Source: Prevotella sp. (GTDB lineage Bacteria > Bacteroidota > Bacteroidia > Bacteroidales > Bacteroidaceae). From it: a DNA stretch of 64,000 nucleotides. The translations under genes and the position numbers were made by a program. Location of the stretch: the NCBI GenBank assembly GCA_017619755.1, contig JAFZRU010000037.1:49650-113649 (forward strand), in the 5' to 3' direction. Under the pieces are notes generated by a model. It did not search any database, was not told where the DNA came from, and was given only the letters and a program-made list of their open reading frames with translations. Each line of letters starts with the position of its first letter. The stretch's first letter is position 1. This document shows positions 48,150 through 55,934 of this stretch, in pieces.

Positions 48150-48390
48150 ATGAAAAGAGGAAAAAGAATATGCAACACCCTCAAGGAGGTACGCATGCAG
48201 GTGGCCAAGGCCAACGACATCAAGTATGCACCCACGGAGTGCCGCCACGAGGGCGACTGCTCCGGCTCCTGCCCGAAATGCGAGTCGGAGGTGCGATGGC
48301 TCGAACAACAGCTGCAGCTGCGACGGCAGCTGGGCAAGGCCGTGGCCGTGGTGGGAGTGAGCATGGGACTGACCGCCCTCACGGCGTGTG
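48150..48390 (+). repeat. Long direct repeat, copy 1 (second copy at 49845-50085)
   Basis: About 240 bases repeat with roughly 14 differences at 1695 bases distance, with about 115 bases in the core identical. The repeat covers the start codon through the membrane segment. The direct orientation would allow recombination to delete the lipoprotein gene between the copies. Confidence 0.88.
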
Positions 48391-48887
48391 GCGGGAAGAC
48401 AACACCCCCGGACCCTAATAGCGACAGCCTTTCCATACTATCTGAAACCGCCGGCTTCTTAGACAGGGTTCCCGACTCCATGCAGACTGAAAGGCATTTT
48501 ACTCACACCGAAAAAGACCCGTCTTTTCCCGGAGGCCAGCAAGCCCTCATCAAATATTTGAATGACAACATAAAGTATCCCGAACAAGCAAAAAAAGATA
48601 GTATCTCAGGACGTGTTGTTGTGGGCTTCTTTGTCGAAACCGACGGCAGCATCACCGAACCTAAAGTAGTTCGGAGCGTCCATCCCCTCCTCGACGAAGA
48701 AGCACTGCGCGTGGTCAACCTCATGCCCAAATGGGAACCAGGCTCTCAAAACGGCACCCCTGCCAGAATAAAATACAACCTTCCCATCATTTTCAAGATG
48801 GAAGAACCATCTTCTCTCCCTACCGACACCCCAAAAGACAACAGAGACATGAAGACCATAATGGAAATCTCACATTTTCATTTATAG
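48150..48887 (+). CDS. TonB C-terminal domain protein with Cys4 N-terminal module
   Basis: A 245-residue protein. The N-terminal module (1-60) has Cys31, Cys37, Cys41 and Cys44 in TECRHEGDCSGSCPKCESE, a likely metal-binding or redox site. A membrane segment follows (KAVAVVGVSMGLTALTAC, 63-80), then a linker and a TonB C-terminal domain (about 135-225, FPGGQQALIKYLNDNIKYP to GTPARIKYNLPI). The domain spans inner membrane to periplasm and could energise TonB-dependent receptors or act as a protein-protein module. The start at 48150 matches the paralogue at 49845. The first 240 bases are nearly identical to that gene. The lipoprotein gene begins one base after its stop. Confidence 0.82.
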   Translation: MKRGKRICNTLKEVRMQVAKANDIKYAPTECRHEGDCSGSCPKCESEVRWLEQQLQLRRQLGKAVAVVGVSMGLTALTACGGKTTPPDPNSDSLSILSETAGFLDRVPDSMQTERHFTHTEKDPSFPGGQQALIKYLNDNIKYPEQAKKDSISGRVVVGFFVETDGSITEPKVVRSVHPLLDEEALRVVNLMPKWEPGSQNGTPARIKYNLPIIFKMEEPSSLPTDTPKDNRDMKTIMEISHFHL

Positions 48888-48888
48888 C

Positions 48889-49758
48889 ATGAAGCATTCA
48901 GATAAAAAAAGACTCCAAATGAAAGTTAGTACCTATTCCCTTTCTTTATTATCGTGTATCCTGTTTCTTTCTTCTTGCAAGAAGGAGATTGTTTCAGAGG
49001 ATATTTACGGCATTTGGTTGATGCAAGAGCAAACAACGACGAAGGGTCCGCAATTCAACAAACTCCTATTGGACAAGGATAGTTATTGCTGGATTGACCC
49101 TGTAGTAAGTGACACCATATTCTTTTACAAGAAAGTTGTTGTCAGTGGCGACACGTTGTTGCTGACCGATGGTTTCAACCACCCCACCCTATGCATCATC
49201 GAGGAACTTCATGACAGTGTGTTGACATTATCCCATGTTGATGGTTTTGACAAGGAAATCACCTATAAAAAGGTGCTCGACTACGGTCAAGGTCCAGTTA
49301 TGCCAGGTTCAGAAAGCATCAAGGCTTCAGATCTTTCCAAGGACTCATTGGATGTGATTGTGAAATCCTTTATGGTATGGGATTACTATCGGTATCTGAA
49401 TGAAAATAAAGAAGAAGCCCGAACCTACCATAGTCTGACAAGGGCTGAAATGCTGCAGGCAAGGGAATTATTACGACGGTACATGACAGACGGCTCTCTT
49501 GAGAGAGACCAATACAATAATGAGGATGCCTATCCGTTTGACCAATACATTCGCCAATATGAATCCTATACGGAAAAGGGACATCTATATGTAAGAGTTA
49601 TTTTGAATACTGACATTGACACAGACAAGGGTTGTGGCTATACTGTTTTGAAACGAGATATTTACGATGTGCATGATGGAGGCCCAACCCATGCCCAAGC
49701 GACCATAGATTTGACAGACCAAAAAGTTGTTGATTTTACCACCAATGGCTACGCATGA
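48889..49758 (+). CDS. Lipoprotein of unknown function
   Basis: A 289-residue lipoprotein. The hydrophobic region STYSLSLLSCILFLSSC ends with a lipobox-type Cys (FLSSCKKE). Start codons at 48889 (used here) or 48919 are both possible, and the second gives a more compact signal. The first half of the mature protein (IYGIWLMQEQTT and following) resembles lipocalin-like copper or lipid sensors only in outline. It follows the TonB-type gene by one base, so it is probably cotranscribed. It is noticeably more A/T rich than the neighbours upstream, which may mean transfer. Confidence 0.75.
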   Translation: MKHSDKKRLQMKVSTYSLSLLSCILFLSSCKKEIVSEDIYGIWLMQEQTTTKGPQFNKLLLDKDSYCWIDPVVSDTIFFYKKVVVSGDTLLLTDGFNHPTLCIIEELHDSVLTLSHVDGFDKEITYKKVLDYGQGPVMPGSESIKASDLSKDSLDVIVKSFMVWDYYRYLNENKEEARTYHSLTRAEMLQARELLRRYMTDGSLERDQYNNEDAYPFDQYIRQYESYTEKGHLYVRVILNTDIDTDKGCGYTVLKRDIYDVHDGGPTHAQATIDLTDQKVVDFTTNGYA

Positions 49759-49841
49759 CCCTGTAAAGCTATTATCTGATAAAAGAATGAAAGAAACAAT
49801 ATTTGCAAATTCCCCTGCGTTCTAATATCAAAGAATAAACC

Positions 49842-50204
49842 ATGATGAAAAGAGGAAAAAAGATATGCAACACCCTCAAGGAGGTGCGCATGCAGGTGGC
49901 GAAAGCCAACGACATCAAGTATGCACCCACGGAGTGCCGCCACGAGGGCGACTGCTCCGGCTCCTGCCCGAAATGCGAGTCGGAGGTGCGATGGCTCGAA
50001 CAACAGCTGCAACTCCGCCGCCAGCTGGGAAAGGCCGTGGCCGTGGTGGGGGTGAGCATGGGACTGGCCGCCCTCACGGCGTGCGATGGCAAATTATCAA
50101 ACCAGACTGCCGGTGAATTGGATATTGCCCCCGACACCTTCTCGCAAACAAGCCCTGCTGCAGACCCGAACACCGTCCCCGACACCTTGTTGACAATAAA
50201 GTAA
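49842..50204 (+). CDS. Truncated paralogue of the Cys4-membrane module protein
   Basis: A 120-residue protein whose first 80 residues match those of the 48150 gene almost exactly (Cys4 motif, then AVAVVGVSMGLAALTAC). The TonB domain is missing. Instead a 38-residue Pro/Thr/Asp tail ends at a stop. It looks like a partial duplicate of the upstream gene. It could act as a small membrane or lipid-anchored protein on its own. The start could be 49842 or 49845, and the second matches the paralogue. Confidence 0.78.
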   Translation: MMKRGKKICNTLKEVRMQVAKANDIKYAPTECRHEGDCSGSCPKCESEVRWLEQQLQLRRQLGKAVAVVGVSMGLAALTACDGKLSNQTAGELDIAPDTFSQTSPAADPNTVPDTLLTIK

Positions 50205-50395
50205 GCTATCGGACCACCAAGAACCAGCACCCAATGTAGGGAACAACGGGCTACAGAAATGAGCATAGTGGGATTTTCCAACTTTACTCCATCATAGATA
50301 CTACTGAAGCGGGGTATGGGCAAAGAAGAAATAATAAAATTACGAAAATCTCGTTACTATATATGAAGCGTATTGACAACCTATTAATCGAAAAC

Positions 50396-51100
50396 ATGAT
50401 GATGAGACAGCTGTTAGTCATATTTGCATTGATACTCTTCCTGCCAGTGTCCACCCACGCGCAGGAAAAGAATGCCTTCACACCCGTTGACTGGAAGGAA
50501 GTGAGAAAGGTGGCTGAAAACGACCCACAACAGATAAAAAACCTTGTTGCGAGGATGGCGTCAAGTGAGACCGACACCACGATGACGTGGGATGAGCGCA
50601 TATTGGCATATTATGGGCAGTCATTCCTCACGCCAATGACAGAAATCTCTGAAGGAACGGCGCTGGACAAACTATTGAAAGAGGGGAAGTATGTGGAATG
50701 CCTTGCAGGAGCGAAAGAATTGCTTAAGAAGAACCCAGTAAGTCTGAAAGCCCTCTCCAATGCCATCTATGCCATGTTCCACATGTTCAGGGACTCAACA
50801 AACCATGACATTTCCCGCGACGAAGCGCGAAACTATTACTTTCGCATGCATAACATACTCAATACCATAGCAAAAACAGGTGACGGAACGGAGGAACAGC
50901 CTTTTTATGTGACTGCCGTATCCGACGAATATGTGTTCATGCGCCATTATCTTGAAATCAACAAGAGAAAAGGGCAGTACATCACTGGGCATTTTGACGT
51001 GTTTGAATTGGAAGAGACAAGCAAACATTTCTCACATCCTAAATTATTCTTCGAAATCACCCGTGTGCTGGAAATAGAAAAAGACATGTTTCAAAAGTAA
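50396..51100 (+). CDS. Exported DUF4919 protein
   Basis: A 234-residue protein with signal peptide MMMRQLLVIFALILFLPVSTHAQ. The mature part carries the DUF4919 pattern: a segment of Asp-Pro with RMASSETDTTMTWDERILAYYG near the N-terminus, a middle helix repeat region (KYVECLAGAKELLKKNPVSLKAL) and VTAVSDEYVFMRHYL towards the end. The function is unknown. Such proteins are common in Bacteroidales. An alternative start at 50363 adds 11 residues with no signal character, so 50396 is preferred. It is followed 49 bases later by the MBL-fold gene. Confidence 0.8.
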   Translation: MMMRQLLVIFALILFLPVSTHAQEKNAFTPVDWKEVRKVAENDPQQIKNLVARMASSETDTTMTWDERILAYYGQSFLTPMTEISEGTALDKLLKEGKYVECLAGAKELLKKNPVSLKALSNAIYAMFHMFRDSTNHDISRDEARNYYFRMHNILNTIAKTGDGTEEQPFYVTAVSDEYVFMRHYLEINKRKGQYITGHFDVFELEETSKHFSHPKLFFEITRVLEIEKDMFQK

Positions 51101-51149
51101 AGTATTGAAAGTATTAAAATAGAAGACTGGGTTGAATAACAATTTGTTT

Positions 51150-51956
51150 ATGGACAACCGATTGATATTTCTTGGAACTGGCAATGCGTTGGTGACGCGC
51201 TGCTTCAACACATGTTTCATCCTTGAGAGCGAAGGCAGGCGACTGATGGTCGATGCCGGTGGAGGCAATGGCATCCTGCGCCAAATGGAGGATGCGGGAA
51301 TAAACTTCGACACCATCCACGACCTCTATCTCACCCATGCCCACACCGACCACGTGATGGGTGCCGTATGGGTGGTGCGCAAGGTGACAAGCCTCATGTC
51401 ACAAGGCAAATACGACGGCGAATTGCACATCTACGGCCACGAAAAGGTTCTCCGTGTGCTTCAGACGATGTGCGAGATGATGCTCCCCGGCAAGTTTCTC
51501 AAGATGATTGGCAAGCAAGTGCTTATGGTGGAAGTGACCGACGGTGAGCATTTCGAAGCCGCCGGGATGCACTTGGTCGCCTTCGACATCCACTCCACCA
51601 AGGAGAAGCAATATGGCTTTACCGCCACTCTCCGCGACGGCACAAGGGTGGCTTGCCTTGGCGACGAGCCCTTCAACGCCCATTGCCGATGCCATGTGGC
51701 GGATGCCGACTGGCTGCTAAGTGAGGCTTTTTGTCTCTACGACGCACGCGAGGTGTTCAAACCCTACGAAAAACACCACAGCACGGCACTCGACACAGGC
51801 CGCCTCGCCAAGGAGTTGAACGTGCGCCATTTGGTGATGTATCACACTGAAGACAAGACACTTGCAACACGCAAGAAAGCCTACTCCGAAGAGGCTGCAA
51901 AGGAGTTTGACGGGGAGGTTTTCGTACCCGACGATTTGGAGGTAATATTTTTTTAG
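51150..51956 (+). CDS. MBL-fold metal-dependent hydrolase (RNase Z-like)
   Basis: A 268-residue metallo-beta-lactamase-fold protein. The metal motif THAHTDH (near residue 66) is intact and a distal LGDEP and EKHHSTA supply further ligands. The start MDNRLIFLGTGNAL is typical of RNase Z and related phosphodiesterases, but the flexible arm of tRNase Z is not obvious, so the substrate is unknown. It is cytoplasmic, with no signal peptide. I chose the start at 51150 because the first six residues of the longer frame have no homology. It may share the DUF4919 transcript. Confidence 0.83.
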   Translation: MDNRLIFLGTGNALVTRCFNTCFILESEGRRLMVDAGGGNGILRQMEDAGINFDTIHDLYLTHAHTDHVMGAVWVVRKVTSLMSQGKYDGELHIYGHEKVLRVLQTMCEMMLPGKFLKMIGKQVLMVEVTDGEHFEAAGMHLVAFDIHSTKEKQYGFTATLRDGTRVACLGDEPFNAHCRCHVADADWLLSEAFCLYDAREVFKPYEKHHSTALDTGRLAKELNVRHLVMYHTEDKTLATRKKAYSEEAAKEFDGEVFVPDDLEVIFF

Positions 51957-51999
51957 TTAAATATTACAAAAAAAAGTAACATTTTTGAGATTTAATATC

Positions 52000-52007
52000 T
52001 ACTTTTG
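52000..52007 (+). promoter_or_regulatory. Promoter -7 box of the Ala-rich lipoprotein gene
   Basis: TACTTTTG lies 43 bases before the start at 52050. The -33 TTG is poor. Confidence 0.5.
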
Positions 52008-52049
52008 CGGCGAGAATTCATTTTATGTTTTACTAAACCGAAAAAAACA

Positions 52050-52646
52050 ATGAAAAAGTATTTGTTTATTGCCGTGGCTGCTGTAGCCATTTCATTCACA
52101 AGTTGCAAGAACGAGGCTCCCGCCCCCGTACCAGAGCCCGAGACTCCCGAGGTAGAGCTCGTCTCTGAGGACTCTCTCGCCAGCTTCATCGAGGCTGCCG
52201 ACACCACCGCCATCTCCAACTTCCTTACCGAGGCTCAGGCCAAGATTGAGGAGCTGAAGAGCATCGACCCTGTGAAGGCTAAGGAGTATCTTGCCAAGAT
52301 CCAGGCTCTTCTGAAAGAGAATGCCGACAAGATCAAGGCTTTCGTTGGCACTGGTGCTGTTGCTTCTTTGATTGACACCGTGAACAACCTCCCGGAGATT
52401 GAAGTTCCCGACGTGACCGACGCTGCCGCTGAGGCTGTGGAGGGTGCCAAGGAGGCTGCCGCTGACGCCGTTGACAACGCCAAGGAGGCTGTTGGTGATG
52501 CTGCCGAGGCCGTTAAAGACGCCGCTGCTGACGCCGTTGACAACGCCAAGGAGGCTGTTGAGAACGCCAAGGATGCTGCCGCCGACAAGGCTGCCGAGGC
52601 TGTTGACGCCGCCGCTGACAAGGTCAAGGGTGCTCTTGGCAAATAA
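52050..52646 (+). CDS. Ala-rich lipoprotein with LEA-like 11-residue repeats
   Basis: A 198-residue lipoprotein: MKKYLFIAVAAVAISFTSC is a signal peptide with lipobox Cys19. After an acidic Pro-rich linker and a helical segment (EAQAKIEELKSIDPVKAKEY), the last 70 residues repeat 11-residue-like units such as EAAADAVDNAKEAV. They are rich in Ala, Asp and Lys, and resemble late-embryogenesis-abundant (group 3) proteins or long amphipathic helices. It probably lies at the periplasmic face of a membrane, where such helices may stabilise membranes or proteins. The start at 52050 was chosen for the lipoprotein signal. It is closed by a terminator. Confidence 0.8.
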   Translation: MKKYLFIAVAAVAISFTSCKNEAPAPVPEPETPEVELVSEDSLASFIEAADTTAISNFLTEAQAKIEELKSIDPVKAKEYLAKIQALLKENADKIKAFVGTGAVASLIDTVNNLPEIEVPDVTDAAAEAVEGAKEAAADAVDNAKEAVGDAAEAVKDAAADAVDNAKEAVENAKDAAADKAAEAVDAAADKVKGALGK

Positions 52647-52681
52647 TCCCTTGCAACCAGAAGCATAGAAGAAAGAAATGT

Positions 52682-52717
52682 CCGCGGGTGCCGAAATTTC
52701 GACGCCCGCGGTTTTTT
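52682..52717 (+). terminator. Terminator of the Ala-rich lipoprotein gene
   Basis: CCGCGGG and CCCGCGG enclose a palindromic CGAAATTTCG, followed by TTTTTT. Confidence 0.85.
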
Positions 52718-52742
52718 GTTGGTTATTTTTCTCCAAAAAGCA

Positions 52743-52772
52743 TTGCCATTATTGAAAAAAGTCGTATATTTG
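52743..52772 (+). promoter_or_regulatory. Promoter of the lipocalin-like lipoprotein gene
   Basis: TTG (52743-52745), 19 bases, TATATTTG (52765-52772), a full match, 33 bases before the start. Confidence 0.75.
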
Positions 52773-52804
52773 CAATCGTTTAATTTCTAACCCCTATTTC
52801 AATT

Positions 52805-53338
52805 ATGAGAAAATCAACATTATCAGGAATTTTGATGCTTATTGCCATCTTCTTCGTCTCTTGCAGCAATGAACCCACCCTCGTAGGAAAGTGGCAGATG
52901 AAGAAGTCGCAAGATGAACCGAAGCAGAAGATTGAAAGCACTTGGGTGATGGACCTGAAGGCCGACAACACTGTGACAATGGACATTGACATGCTCCTTG
53001 AGGGCGAGTCCGAGGGCTTCTCAATGAAACTGCCCATGACTCTTGGCTTTGGTGGTAACTGGGCTTCCACCGACAAGACTTTTGTGATTACCGCCGACAC
53101 CACCACCACCAAGTTCGCCATTGACAAGGAGAAAATGGAGTTCAAGTTCACCAAGGCGGAAATGGAGGCTTTCAACGAGAAAATCAAGAAAGCCGTTCTT
53201 GATCAAATGGAAGGGTCTATGAAAAAGAGCATGATGACGCAGTACCTTGGACAGGATACGATGACCTATGTGCTCGACGGTGACAAGTTGCAAATCTTCG
53301 ACAAGAACGACACTCTGAATTTCGAGCGTGTGAAATAA
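52805..53338 (+). CDS. Lipocalin-like lipoprotein
   Basis: A 177-residue lipoprotein. The signal MRKSTLSGILMLIAIFFVSC ends at Cys20 of a lipobox. The mature part starts LVGKWQMKKS and continues with alternating strands (STWVMDLKADNTVTMDI, MTYVLDGDKLQIFD), the pattern of DUF4923/DUF5004-like lipocalin proteins of Bacteroidales. The GxW near the N-terminus is the lipocalin fingerprint. The ligand is unknown. It is a single gene with its own promoter and terminator. Confidence 0.78.
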   Translation: MRKSTLSGILMLIAIFFVSCSNEPTLVGKWQMKKSQDEPKQKIESTWVMDLKADNTVTMDIDMLLEGESEGFSMKLPMTLGFGGNWASTDKTFVITADTTTTKFAIDKEKMEFKFTKAEMEAFNEKIKKAVLDQMEGSMKKSMMTQYLGQDTMTYVLDGDKLQIFDKNDTLNFERVK

Positions 53339-53361
53339 GCATCACCCTCCTTTCATCCAAC

Positions 53362-53415
53362 AAAAGAAGCCAAGGTGCGCACCCTTCCAGGAATGACAGC
53401 ACCTTGGCTTCTTTT
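53362..53415. terminator. Bidirectional terminator
   Basis: AAAAGAAGCCAAGGTGC and its complement form a 17-bp perfect stem with a 20-base loop, between the lipoprotein gene and the convergent MscS gene. Confidence 0.85.
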
Positions 53416-53439
53416 TCGTCTATGGATGTCGGACGAGCG

Positions 53440-54288
53440 TTACTTGTTGAGCATGTTGACGTCGATTTTCTTGCATGGGAACATGAACGCGAGGTCCTTG
53501 AGTTGCTGATAGACGGTCTCGTTCATATAGAAATATACCGTCCAATAGTCCTCACCCTTGCACCATGTACGAGTGTTGACGACAACCCCCTTCTCTGCCA
53601 GTTCGGTGATGCCCACCCATGGCTCAGCCACCACCGGGGAGTCGTCCACAGGCCCTTGTATGATGAGCGGACTGGCCGCCTGCACCTTGTTGATGGCTTT
53701 CTTCACCGCTTCGAGGTCAGCCCCGTAAGCGAAATGGAAGTCGAGGTCCACCCTGCGGTATTTCTCCGAGGAGTAGTTCTTCAGGCTTCCGGTGGAGAGC
53801 CCGCCGTTGGGTATGATGATGGTCTGTGCGTCGTTGGTTCGGATGATGGTGTTGAAAATTTGTATCTCCTTCACTGTGCCTTGGAAGCCTTGAGCCTCGA
53901 TGTAGTCACCCACCTTGAAAGGTTTGAACAACAATATCATCACACCTCCGGCGAAATTCTGCAACGTGCCGCTCAAAGCCAAACCGACAGCGACGCCGGC
54001 GGATGCGAAGAGGGCGATGAACGACGATGTCTCTATGCCAAGGATGGAGATGATGATGATGAGGAGGCACAACCAGCACACGACGCTGACGATGCTCTTG
54101 AGGAAGGACGAGAGCGATGGATCCACCTTGCTTTTCTTGAGCATTTTGGACACCAGTTTGGTAATCCACTTGATGATGTACTTACCGATGAGATAGACAA
54201 TGATAGCCACAACCAGGCTTTTGCAGAAGCCAAGTGCCCACTGCCCCAACATGGAATAGGTTTCGGGCGAGAAGATTTTTTCCAGCAT
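53440..54288 (-). CDS. mscS: Small-conductance mechanosensitive channel
   Basis: A 282-residue MscS with three membrane segments at the N-terminal half. The pore-lining third helix is FASAGVAVGLALSGTLQNFAGGVMIL and the following beta domain begins with KPFKVGDYIEAQG. IPNGGLSTGSLKNYS belongs to the cytoplasmic cage. It opens at moderate membrane tension, and together with MscL gives two thresholds of osmotic release. It is transcribed from its own promoter. Confidence 0.94.
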   Translation of the reverse strand: MLEKIFSPETYSMLGQWALGFCKSLVVAIIVYLIGKYIIKWITKLVSKMLKKSKVDPSLSSFLKSIVSVVCWLCLLIIIISILGIETSSFIALFASAGVAVGLALSGTLQNFAGGVMILLFKPFKVGDYIEAQGFQGTVKEIQIFNTIIRTNDAQTIIIPNGGLSTGSLKNYSSEKYRRVDLDFHFAYGADLEAVKKAINKVQAASPLIIQGPVDDSPVVAEPWVGITELAEKGVVVNTRTWCKGEDYWTVYFYMNETVYQQLKDLAFMFPCKKIDVNMLNK

Positions 54289-54359
54289 GTGTTTTACGTT
54301 TTAAGGATTAGAAATGAATGTCATGATTGCAAGTCAGGCACGCCTGCTGCAATTCGTTG

Positions 54360-54390
54360 CAAATTTAGCGTTTTTCCCATAAAAAAGCAA
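54360..54390 (-). promoter_or_regulatory. Promoter of mscS
   Basis: TTG (54390-54388), 20 bases, TAAATTTG (54367-54360) on the minus strand, 71 bases before the start. Confidence 0.7.
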
Positions 54391-54441
54391 GTTTTTTGTC
54401 AGTTATTATGATAGGAGGATGAAGATAGTAACAAGAATGCT

Positions 54442-54471
54442 TTGCACATGCGAAAAAAAATGCTAACTTTG
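54442..54471 (+). promoter_or_regulatory. Promoter of the Xaa-Pro aminopeptidase gene
   Basis: TTG (54442-54444), 19 bases, TAACTTTG (54464-54471), 28 bases before the start. Confidence 0.75.
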
Positions 54472-54499
54472 CACATTCATCTACATATCTCTATATACC

Positions 54500-55903
54500 A
54501 TGTTTAGCAAAGAAGTGTATATCAGCCGCCGTGCTGAACTCAAAAAACTGGTGGGCTCAGGTGTTGTCATCCTCTTCGGCAACAACGAGTCCCCCTGCAA
54601 TTATCCTGCCAACAGTTACCACCCCATGCGCCAAGACTCCACCTTTCTTTACTATTTTGGTCAGAAGCGCGAGGGTCTGGTGGGCGTGATTGACATTGAC
54701 AACGACATAGAGACACTCATCGGCGACGACATCGACATTGAAGATATCGTGTGGTATGGAAGCGTGGACAGCGTGTCCGACCTTGCCAGCCAAGTGGGCG
54801 TCGCCCATTCCGCCCCGATGTCACAGTTGAAAACCCTGTGCGAGGCAGCTGGCAATCGCACCATTCACTTCCTCCCCCCCTACCGTCACGACATCAAGAT
54901 ACAGTTGATGGACTTGTTGGGTATCCATCCCAAACAACAGAAAGCCTCCGCCTCCATGGCACTCATCCGTGCCGTGGTGAAGATGCGCTCCACAAAGTCA
55001 CCTTTGGAGATAGAGGCCATCGAGGATGCCTGCTCCATCGGCTACAAAATGCACACCACGGCGATGCAACTCGTGCGTCCGGGTGTGACGGAGAAATACA
55101 TCGGCGGACAGATTGACGGCATCGCCTACTCCTTCGGTGCGATGATGAGCTTTGCCACCATCTTCTCGCAGCATGGCGAGATCATGCACGGCGCCCCCTC
55201 CATGGCTCCATTGGAGGACGGCCGCTTGGTACTATGCGACTGCGGCGCCGAAACCATGGAGCATTACTGCTCCGACAACACCCGCACCATGCCGGTGAAC
55301 GGAAAGTTCACACAGCGTCAGTTGGAAATCTATTCCATCGTGGAAGACTGTCACGACTACGTATTGGAAGTGGCCCGTCCCGGAGTGAAATACATGGACG
55401 TGCATTTCGCCGTCTGCCGCATGATGACCGACCGCCTGAAGGAGCTTGGTTTGATGCGTGGTGACACGGAGGAGGCTGTCCGTGCCGGCGCACATGCCAT
55501 GTTCCTCCCCCATGGCTTGGGACACATGATGGGCATGGACGTACACGACATGGAGGGACTGGACCAAGTGAACGTGGGCTTCGACGAGGAGACACGCCCC
55601 ATCCTCGACCAGTTTGGCACCAACTGCCTCCGCATGGGTCGCCGCTTGGAAGAGGGCTTCGTGGTGACCGACGAACCGGGCATCTATTTCATCCCCGCCC
55701 TCATCGACGACTGGAAGCAGTCGGGCCATTGCGCCGAATACCTCAATTTCGAGATGCTGGAGAGTTACAAGGACTTCGGTGGCATCCGCATCGAGGACGA
55801 CGTGCTCATCACCTCCGACGGTTGCCGCTTCTTAGGCAAGGAGCGCATCCCCTACCATCCCAAGGATGTGGAGGAGTACATGGCGTCACACCGCCTGGTA
55901 TGA
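54500..55903 (+). CDS. pepP: Xaa-Pro aminopeptidase (M24B)
   Basis: A 467-residue metallopeptidase of the pita-bread fold that releases an N-terminal residue before proline. The dimetal ligands are visible: Asp pair in LCDCGAETMEHYCSDNTRTM, His in FLPHGLGHMMGMDVHD, Glu in FVVTDEPGIYF and Glu in GGIRIEDDVLIT. An N-terminal regulatory domain (about 1-170) precedes the catalytic part, the length expected for AMP1/PepP. No signal peptide is seen, so it is cytoplasmic. The C1 peptidase gene follows by 31 bases and is probably cotranscribed. Confidence 0.94.
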   Translation: MFSKEVYISRRAELKKLVGSGVVILFGNNESPCNYPANSYHPMRQDSTFLYYFGQKREGLVGVIDIDNDIETLIGDDIDIEDIVWYGSVDSVSDLASQVGVAHSAPMSQLKTLCEAAGNRTIHFLPPYRHDIKIQLMDLLGIHPKQQKASASMALIRAVVKMRSTKSPLEIEAIEDACSIGYKMHTTAMQLVRPGVTEKYIGGQIDGIAYSFGAMMSFATIFSQHGEIMHGAPSMAPLEDGRLVLCDCGAETMEHYCSDNTRTMPVNGKFTQRQLEIYSIVEDCHDYVLEVARPGVKYMDVHFAVCRMMTDRLKELGLMRGDTEEAVRAGAHAMFLPHGLGHMMGMDVHDMEGLDQVNVGFDEETRPILDQFGTNCLRMGRRLEEGFVVTDEPGIYFIPALIDDWKQSGHCAEYLNFEMLESYKDFGGIRIEDDVLITSDGCRFLGKERIPYHPKDVEEYMASHRLV

Positions 55904-55934
55904 AAAGAATTATTCACATAAAACACTACCTATA

